A stretch of DNA of 7,446 bases from an uncultured Lentisphaeria bacterium (GTDB taxonomy: Bacteria > Verrucomicrobiota > Lentisphaeria > Victivallales > Victivallaceae). A program made the position numbers and the translations under genes. The stretch is from NCBI GenBank assembly GCA_903821255.1, contig CAIJKT010000222.1:1-7446 (forward strand), written 5' to 3'. The notes under the pieces were generated by a model. It saw only the letters and a list, made by a program, of their open reading frames with translations. It was not told the origin of the DNA and did no database searches. Shown here piece after piece: positions 1-4,683 of this stretch. Position 1 is the stretch's first letter, and each line of letters starts with the position of its first letter.

Positions 1-2031
1 GATATTACCGAAAGCCGCCTTCCCCTGCTGATGAATCGCCGCTTCCCATAGTGTCGGAGTACCGGTTTTGATCATTTCCCCCCAGTATTTTCGAATCCGG
101 TTTATGGCAGCCGGATACTGCCGGCAGTCACGCATGGCATTGAGTACGAAATGCTGCAGATAAAGCTCCGGTTGCAGCAAGTCCGGACAATTCAAAGCGC
201 GAATCAGGTCGAAACTGCGACTCTCCGGCAGGCTTCCGCTCAATAGCGCGAAAGCCTGGGCAAGCTGGCTGGCATGGGCGGATGGTGTGCCGTCGGTTTC
301 GAGCCAGTCGGCATAGCAATTCCGCTCCGGCGACCAGAAATGTTTTTCAATACCGGCAATTACGGCAGTGGTTCCGGCCCGGCAAGCACTCGCCTTATCG
401 GGTTGTCCGGTTTCCTCCAGCAGTGACGCCGCCGTGTTCTGTGCATAAACATAGAGCCAGTTCAGCAGCGATGTATTTTTCCCATCCATGCTGATTTTGT
501 TCAACTCAAACGACCAGTCGAAGAAATTCCAATACTCCGGCGGAGGCATCAGGAGGCTGTCTGCATTCTGCCAGAGTTCAAACCGCTTCAAGACCGTCAG
601 TATCACTGGCAGGAGTTCATCGACCAGCGAACGGTCGCCGCTGTAAAGGTAATAATCTTTGAGCATCAGCGGCAGGAACAGATTGGCAGGAATCAGGACA
701 GTCCGGGATTTTCCGTCGTCCGGGCATACTCCGGGTACCAGTCCGTCTGTACGGATATTGGACATTGCCAGGCGCAAGGCATGAGAGTTCAGCCGGTAAT
801 CGCCGAATGCCTGCAACGCCACGATATTTTCGATCATCAGATCATTGACCCAGAACGCCCGTTCGCGCCATGGGCAGTCATTGAACACGTCGGTGGTGCA
901 AGCTGACATGGTTTCGATGCAAACATCCCAAATCCGGTTCAGGAGCATGTCACTGCAGTTGAAACTTCCTGTACGTGTCAGCGGATAACGGCGGTCAACA
1001 GCGGTAGCGGTATGCAATGTCACCGGCTCTCTGAAATTACGGATCACCACTTCCACAAAGCGGAACCCGCGCTCGTGAATGGTAGTTCCAACTTCCTGGT
1101 GTCCGTCTCGCATAATATAGCGGTCGGAAAAACGATAGGTATCGTGGGCGGCGCGTGAGGCGTTGACGCGGCCGTCTGCAAGTTCTTCGTCGTAGGCGAG
1201 ATCGAGCAAGGTTCCGGCTGGTGCGGAAAGTTCGAGATGGAAGAACCCGATCACTTCGCGGCCGAAATTAAAGACGATTGAAATATCGCTCCCGTCTTCC
1301 GGCGGCACAATGACAATCTCATGCTGTCCGGCGGACAGCAGCGGACGGCATTGAACTGTTAATTCCCGGTCGATGTGATAATGCGGTTGCTGTGTGACTG
1401 CCGCCGCCGCCGGTATGTCCTCCTTTAATGGTTTGACCCGGGCGGTATGGGCTATGTCGACCGGAAGGTATCGGTAAAATGTCAGCACAGGTATGGGGCG
1501 CGGCAACAGTTTTTTGCCGTTCATATTGCCGATTACTTCCGCCTTCCTCCATTGGCCGCAGTCGCCGCCGTTCTGCCAGCCTGACGGCGTTTGACGCAAA
1601 TCGCGGAATTCTGTGAACCCCGCCTGAGGACATAATATTTCCGCATTCTGAGGCCATTCATCATTTGCCAGCACTTCCCATTCATCATCACTGCCGATGA
1701 TATTTTCCAGTTCGATACATACTCCGGCACAGCACGGAGAGGTATTGAAATTAGGAATGTTCATGCACTGCACCAGTACCGCGATATGGTTTGTCCCCGG
1801 ACACAGATAACTGTTCACTTCATATGTGTCATAATAATTCAAGCTGCGGGAACCGCGTGCCGGTCCAATGCCAAGTTCATGACCGTTTAACCATAACTGG
1901 TAATACGATTCCGCCGCGATATGCAGCAATTGTTTCTCCGATGCTGCGGCGACGGTGAATTGCCGGCGTGTCCGAAAATACAGATTCTTCTCCAGCGATC
2001 TGCCGGGATAAGTGATCCATTGACCGTTCAT
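1..2031 (-). CDS. Alpha-L-rhamnosidase, GH78-type (3' part missing)
   Basis: Glycoside hydrolase predicted to release terminal alpha-L-rhamnose from plant or microbial glycans or glycosides by an inverting mechanism. The frame is open from ATG at 2031 through the left edge, giving 677 residues with no stop. Residues 1-170 form a beta-rich lectin-like domain (YQLWLNGHELGIGPARG near 44-60), typical of the N-terminal part of the family. A second beta region (about 240-350, with FNFGREVIGFFHLEL) precedes the (alpha/alpha)6 catalytic barrel. The family signature is DCPWRER at 385-391 followed by W394 and D397. E390 is the expected general acid. TLWE at 660-663 matches the late T-x-W-E motif, so E663 is the likely general base; this assignment is from memory of the family. 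There is no signal peptide, so the enzyme is probably cytoplasmic and acts on imported oligosaccharides. The purine-rich AGAGAGAG at 2036-2043 is the likely ribosome binding site. The divergent AraC-type gene is the probable regulator. The exact substrate is not determinable. Confidence 0.9.
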   Translation of the reverse strand, partial: MNGQWITYPGRSLEKNLYFRTRRQFTVAAASEKQLLHIAAESYYQLWLNGHELGIGPARGSRSLNYYDTYEVNSYLCPGTNHIAVLVQCMNIPNFNTSPCCAGVCIELENIIGSDDEWEVLANDEWPQNAEILCPQAGFTEFRDLRQTPSGWQNGGDCGQWRKAEVIGNMNGKKLLPRPIPVLTFYRYLPVDIAHTARVKPLKEDIPAAAAVTQQPHYHIDRELTVQCRPLLSAGQHEIVIVPPEDGSDISIVFNFGREVIGFFHLELSAPAGTLLDLAYDEELADGRVNASRAAHDTYRFSDRYIMRDGHQEVGTTIHERGFRFVEVVIRNFREPVTLHTATAVDRRYPLTRTGSFNCSDMLLNRIWDVCIETMSACTTDVFNDCPWRERAFWVNDLMIENIVALQAFGDYRLNSHALRLAMSNIRTDGLVPGVCPDDGKSRTVLIPANLFLPLMLKDYYLYSGDRSLVDELLPVILTVLKRFELWQNADSLLMPPPEYWNFFDWSFELNKISMDGKNTSLLNWLYVYAQNTAASLLEETGQPDKASACRAGTTAVIAGIEKHFWSPERNCYADWLETDGTPSAHASQLAQAFALLSGSLPESRSFDLIRALNCPDLLQPELYLQHFVLNAMRDCRQYPAAINRIRKYWGEMIKTGTPTLWEAAIHQQGKAAFGNI

Positions 2032-2069
2032 ATCGCTCTCTCTATTTTACTAATTTAATATTAACTGTG

Positions 2070-2097
2070 ATAATAGCGCTAATTCGACGAAAGGAAA
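2070..2097 (-). promoter_or_regulatory. Candidate promoter of the rhamnosidase gene
   Basis: On the minus strand, TATTAT (2070-2075) is a good -10 box, and TTTCCT (2092-2097) lies 16 bp upstream as a poor -35 box. A weak -35 is typical of promoters that depend on an AraC-family activator. The direct repeats begin 7 bp upstream of this -35. The assignment is by consensus only. Confidence 0.4.
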
Positions 2098-2103
2098 TGG
2101 ATT

Positions 2104-2134
2104 TTAATCCAATACTTGTGTATATTAATCCAAT
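2104..2134. promoter_or_regulatory. Putative AraC-type operator: two direct repeats 21 bp apart
   Basis: The decamer TTAATCCAAT occurs exactly at 2104-2113 and again at 2125-2134, a centre-to-centre distance of 21 bp or two helical turns. AraC/XylS-family dimers classically bind direct repeats with this spacing (araI1/araI2 is the model). Read on the rhamnosidase strand, the repeats are ATTGGATTAA and sit immediately upstream of its candidate -35. The first copy is also part of a near-palindrome, TGGATT-TT-AATCCA (2098-2111). A candidate promoter for the regulator (TGGATT 2098-2103, TATATT 2121-2126, 17 bp apart) overlaps the repeats, so autoregulation is possible. The repeat is directly visible; its function is inferred. 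Confidence 0.55.
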
Positions 2135-2156
2135 TAAACTGGAATTTTAGATATAA

Positions 2157-2972
2157 ATGCTTAATGACATAGATGTAAAGATACACATGTACGATTGTCC
2201 GGTATTGGGCGGCGAACGGCATTGGGACTGGCTTCAGAAGAATATTTCGGCATCTTACTGGAGGCTTTACTGGAATAAGATGCCAGGCGCGTTTATACAG
2301 GTTGGAGGCGCGGAACATGAGCTGACGCCTGATTCCGTTTTTCTGATGTCTCCCGGAACGATTTATTCAACCAGGACAGTCAGCGAGGTTGAGCATTTTT
2401 ACGTTCACTTCTCGGCCGGCGCTCCTTTGGACTCCGTGGAGCCGGCGCTGTTTCAATTCCGCGACAATCATCTTCCCGCGCTGGGGTTCGAGACTCTGAC
2501 GGCATTCTTTGCGGACCGCTATTCCTGGCGCACTGTTATTGCAGTGAAGATTTTGGTGATGTCAGCTTTGTTAGAGTTGCAGGATGCTGTCGTGCCGCCT
2601 CTGAAACAGTTCGATCCGCGGATTCAAAAGGTGCTGGATGTATTTGATCCCGGAAGAAATATTTCCAATCGTGAACTTGCAAGGCGGCTCGGGATGAGCC
2701 TCAACAGCTTTCTGATTCTGTTTCAACAGGAAACCGGTTTTCCGCCGCAGGCATGGTTTCGTCGTAAACGGCTGGAACTGGCCTGTAAGCTGCTACATTT
2801 CAGCGAATTGTCAATCGAGGAAATTGCGGAAGCGTCCGGTTTTTGCGACCGTTACCATTTATCCCGTACATTTAAAAGGGCATACGCCACCGGTCCGGCG
2901 GAGTATCGACACCAAGCCAGATTATTGCGCGATGCCGGCATGGTGCAGCGGGCAAAGTTAGCTTATCTTTAA
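2157..2972 (+). CDS. AraC/XylS-family transcriptional regulator
   Basis: A 271-residue one-component regulator, normal length for the family. Residues 1-145 resemble the cupin-like sugar-binding/dimerisation domain, with a beta-rich stretch at 45-88 (AEHELTPDSVFLMSPG and EHFYVHFSAG). The C-terminal part holds the AraC DNA-binding domain. The first helix-turn-helix lies at about 169-191 (NRELARRLGMS...LFQQETG). The second lies at about 218-241 (SIEEIAEASGFCDRYHLSRTFKR), followed by the usual G-x-x-P-x-x-YR ending. It is divergent from the rhamnosidase gene with 125 bp between start codons, so it probably activates that gene in response to rhamnose or a rhamnoside. The inducer is inferred from context only. 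The start at 2157 has only a weak GGAA (2141-2144) as ribosome binding site. Met11 (2187) is an alternative start without a better site. Confidence 0.9.
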   Translation: MLNDIDVKIHMYDCPVLGGERHWDWLQKNISASYWRLYWNKMPGAFIQVGGAEHELTPDSVFLMSPGTIYSTRTVSEVEHFYVHFSAGAPLDSVEPALFQFRDNHLPALGFETLTAFFADRYSWRTVIAVKILVMSALLELQDAVVPPLKQFDPRIQKVLDVFDPGRNISNRELARRLGMSLNSFLILFQQETGFPPQAWFRRKRLELACKLLHFSELSIEEIAEASGFCDRYHLSRTFKRAYATGPAEYRHQARLLRDAGMVQRAKLAYL

Positions 2973-2979
2973 AGAACGG

Positions 2980-2997
2980 TTGCACTATAAGTGACAA
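2980..2997. terminator. Weak imperfect hairpin between convergent genes
   Basis: In the 38-bp gap between two convergent stop codons, TTGCACT (2980-2986) can pair with AGTGACAA (2990-2997) across a 3-nt loop with one bulged base. No run of T follows on either strand, so it is not a convincing intrinsic terminator. It is listed because it is the only candidate in this gap. Confidence 0.15.
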
Positions 2998-3010
2998 TCA
3001 TGACTCTGAG

Positions 3011-3913
3011 CTATTTCCTCTTTTTTCCAGGTTTGGCTTTTTCCGGTTTGGATGCGGTTGATTTGGCCGCCTGCTTTTCGCCGGCTTTAGCCTTCTCTAT
3101 GGCAACTAATTTGCGGATTTCGTTGATATCAACAGTCGGCCGGGGCATTTTCATTTTCATCGATTCCAGTGTTTCAACGACGATTTCCGAAATGGCCAGG
3201 TTGCGGAACCATTTTTGATTGGCCGGGATTATGAACCAGGGAGCGTCTTCTGAAGAGCAGTTGGTCATGGCGTCTTCGAATGCTTCAATATAGCCATCCC
3301 AGTACTGGCGTTCACTGTAGTCGCCTTCGCTGATTTTCCAGTGTTTATCCTTTTCATCGAGCCGGCTCTCAAAACGCTTGAGTTGCTCTTCCTTGCTTAT
3401 ATACAGGAAAAATTTAATGATTTTAGTGTTATTGCACGCCAGCAGTTTTTCGAAGCCGTTGATGAAATTATAACGTTGTGACCAGACCTTCCTGGATACC
3501 AGATTATGGACTCTGGCGATCAGGACGTCTTCATAGTGAGAGCGGTTGAAGATAACGACTTCGCCGTTTTTCGGGGCATGCAGATGGATGCGCCACAGGA
3601 AGTCATGCGCCAGCTCCTCCGCGGTGGGGGCCTTGAAGCCGTGTACCCGGCAGCCTTGAGGATTCATCGGCGCCAGCACATGATTGATCGTGCCGTCTTT
3701 GCCGCCGGCGTCCAGTGCCTGCAATACAATCAGCAGAGATTGCTTATTTTCGGCATAAAGCTCATATTGAAGTTCCGCCAGTTTTTTCTGGTTTGCGGCA
3801 AGAATTTCCAGCGCTTCATTTTTGTTTTTGAATCCGGCTGTATGATCAGGATCAATTTTATTCAGCTTGACAGTGGAGCCCGGTTTGACGATGAACTTGC
3901 TGCTGTAATCCAT
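3011..3913 (-). CDS. ppk2: Polyphosphate kinase 2 family phosphotransferase (PPK2, class III-like)
   Basis: A 300-residue polyphosphate:nucleotide phosphotransferase, predicted to phosphorylate AMP/ADP using inorganic polyphosphate. It is full length, cytoplasmic, and has a P-loop kinase fold. Walker A is ALDAGGKDGTI (66-76) with catalytic K72. Walker B with its basic residue is VVIFNRSHYEDVL (119-131). The lid has the basic stretch KRFESRLDEKDKHWKIS (179-195). The sequence FNRSHYEDVL with RVH following matches the PPK2 group that includes the class III enzymes from Deinococcus and Meiothermus, which take AMP to ATP; class I enzymes have a different motif here. The last 28 residues form a Lys/Ala-rich tail ending KKRK, outside the core fold. 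GGGAGGT lies 4 nt before the ATG and fixes the start. It is convergent with the araC-type gene and has its own promoter. No ppk1 or ppx is visible nearby. Class assignment is from motif memory, not a tree. Confidence 0.93.
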   Translation of the reverse strand: MDYSSKFIVKPGSTVKLNKIDPDHTAGFKNKNEALEILAANQKKLAELQYELYAENKQSLLIVLQALDAGGKDGTINHVLAPMNPQGCRVHGFKAPTAEELAHDFLWRIHLHAPKNGEVVIFNRSHYEDVLIARVHNLVSRKVWSQRYNFINGFEKLLACNNTKIIKFFLYISKEEQLKRFESRLDEKDKHWKISEGDYSERQYWDGYIEAFEDAMTNCSSEDAPWFIIPANQKWFRNLAISEIVVETLESMKMKMPRPTVDINEIRKLVAIEKAKAGEKQAAKSTASKPEKAKPGKKRK

Positions 3914-3917
3914 TTTT

Positions 3918-3924
3918 ACCTCCC
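3918..3924 (-). promoter_or_regulatory. Strong ribosome binding site of ppk2
   Basis: On the minus strand, GGGAGGT is followed 4 nt later by the ATG at 3913. It is the best Shine-Dalgarno match on this strand and confirms the start over internal methionines. Confidence 0.8.
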
Positions 3925-3959
3925 GGCTGTTTAAATTATTCGACGCAGTTACATTAAAA

Positions 3960-3987
3960 ACTATAGTTCAAATTCTCCTGAATGCAA
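3960..3987 (-). promoter_or_regulatory. Candidate promoter of ppk2
   Basis: On the minus strand, TTGCAT (3982-3987) and TATAGT (3960-3965) are separated by 16 bp. Both are close to sigma-70 consensus, and they sit about 50 bp upstream of the start codon. The prediction is by consensus only. Confidence 0.4.
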
Positions 3988-4065
3988 TTTGTGCAATGAA
4001 AAGTACAGCTATTGCCGGCAAATAATTCACTATTCATGGAATACAAAACTATTTTGCCTTGTTCG

Positions 4066-4094
4066 TATTTGATTTATTTAAAAGCCAATATAAT
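4066..4094 (+). promoter_or_regulatory. Candidate promoter of the response regulator/kinase operon
   Basis: A perfect TATAAT lies at 4089-4094. The best -35 at 17-bp spacing is TATTTG (4066-4071), which is weak. Transcription would start near 4101 and give a roughly 125-nt untranslated leader containing the 4151-4201 mini-ORF. Confidence 0.4.
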
Positions 4095-4150
4095 GTTATG
4101 TAGAAGCAAGTACAAACTTGAATATATGAACTGAGCAGGAGGCTAGGGCA

Positions 4151-4201
4151 ATGTGGCATGGCAGAATATTTTTCAGTCATGCGAACCCGTATTTGTGCTA
4201 A
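4151..4201 (+). CDS. Possible 16-codon leader peptide upstream of the response regulator
   Basis: The frame reads MWHGRIFFSHANPYLC then TAA. A perfect AGGAGG (4137-4142) sits 8 nt before its ATG, better than the site of the gene downstream. The stop is 24 nt before the response regulator start and the two are in the same frame. This could be a translated leader, an attenuating or coupling upstream ORF, or a chance match. Nothing in the peptide is recognisable, and there is no run of one amino acid as in classical attenuators. Only the Shine-Dalgarno match and spacing support it. Confidence 0.3.
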   Translation: MWHGRIFFSHANPYLC

Positions 4202-4216
4202 GATAAATGCGAAATT

Positions 4217-4221
4217 GAGGG
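4217..4221 (+). promoter_or_regulatory. Ribosome binding site of the response regulator
   Basis: GAGGG, followed 4 nt later by the ATG at 4226. It supports this start. Confidence 0.65.
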
Positions 4222-4225
4222 CCAC

Positions 4226-4669
4226 ATGAAATCAAAAGTAATTCTGTTAGTGGAAGACAATCCCAGCGACATTGAGTTGACCAAACGGGCGTTTGCCAAA
4301 GCCCGCATAGCAAACGACGTTGTCGTTGCTGAAAACGGGCGGGAAGCGCTGGATTATCTGTTCCGTACCGGAAAATATGCGGACCGCGATATTAATGCGG
4401 TACCTATGCTTGTGCTGCTGGATATAAAAATGCCGGTAATGGATGGCTTGGAGACTTTGAAATATATTCGAACCGATGAGCTTACGCGGCGGCTTCCGGT
4501 GGTAATCCTTACGTCTTCGCGGGAAGAGGAGGATCTGGCGAGAAGTTATGATTTAGGGGTCAACAGCTATATTTGCAAGCCTGTTGATTTTAATCAATTT
4601 GCGGAAGCTGTCAAAAATCTCGGTCTTTACTGGCTGGTTCTCAATGAACCCCCGCCGCTGCCAAAATAA
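4226..4669 (+). CDS. Single-domain response regulator, Rcp1/CheY-like
   Basis: A 147-residue protein made of one receiver domain, with no DNA-binding or enzymatic output. The acidic pocket is E10-D11 (LLVEDNPSD). The phosphoacceptor is D66 in LLDIKMPVMDG. The switch Thr is T96 (ILTSS) and the conserved Lys is K118 (CKPVD). An inserted loop before the phosphoacceptor strand (FRTGKYADRDINAVP) and the ending LGLYWLVLNEPPP are characteristic of the Rcp1-like subgroup. Members of that subgroup often pair with phytochrome or other PAS/GAF hybrid kinases. Here the hybrid kinase starts 14 bp downstream, so the two are almost certainly co-transcribed, and this protein is a likely phosphate acceptor or shuttle for that kinase. 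Its downstream target is not visible. Confidence 0.93.
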   Translation: MKSKVILLVEDNPSDIELTKRAFAKARIANDVVVAENGREALDYLFRTGKYADRDINAVPMLVLLDIKMPVMDGLETLKYIRTDELTRRLPVVILTSSREEEDLARSYDLGVNSYICKPVDFNQFAEAVKNLGLYWLVLNEPPPLPK

Positions 4670-4670
4670 A

Positions 4671-4678
4671 GAGAGAGG
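4671..4678 (+). promoter_or_regulatory. Ribosome binding site of the hybrid kinase
   Basis: GAGAGAGG, beginning one base after the upstream stop codon and ending 5 nt before ATG 4684. It supports operonic translation of the kinase from this start. Confidence 0.65.
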
Positions 4679-4683
4679 CTTAC

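Larger units (their letters stand above)
3914..4225. other. AT-rich divergent intergenic region between ppk2 and the response regulator
   Basis: This 312-bp stretch has no long coding frame. It holds a candidate ppk2 promoter (3960-3987, minus), a perfect 10-bp palindrome TTGCCGGCAA (4012-4021), and a TATAAT box for the rightward operon (4089-4094). It also holds a small inverted repeat CAAGT-ACAA-ACTTG (4107-4120) and a possible 16-codon leader ORF (4151-4201). I see no tRNA, no riboswitch-like structure and no intrinsic terminator. Confidence 0.7.

Noticed and set aside
1319..1730. Two overlapping minus-strand frames of 112 and 65 codons that suggest a broken gene
   Set aside because: They are out-of-frame shadows of the rhamnosidase, whose own frame is open without interruption from 2031 to position 1.
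3506..3934. A 142-codon open frame on the plus strand opposite ppk2
   Set aside because: It lies antisense to a clearly conserved PPK2 frame, starts inside it, lacks a recognisable domain, and its composition is explained by the codon bias of the opposite strand.
4107..4120. Inverted repeat CAAGT-ACAA-ACTTG as a terminator or riboswitch element
   Set aside because: The stem is only 5 bp and AT-rich, with no T tract and no conserved aptamer features. It is too weak to call.
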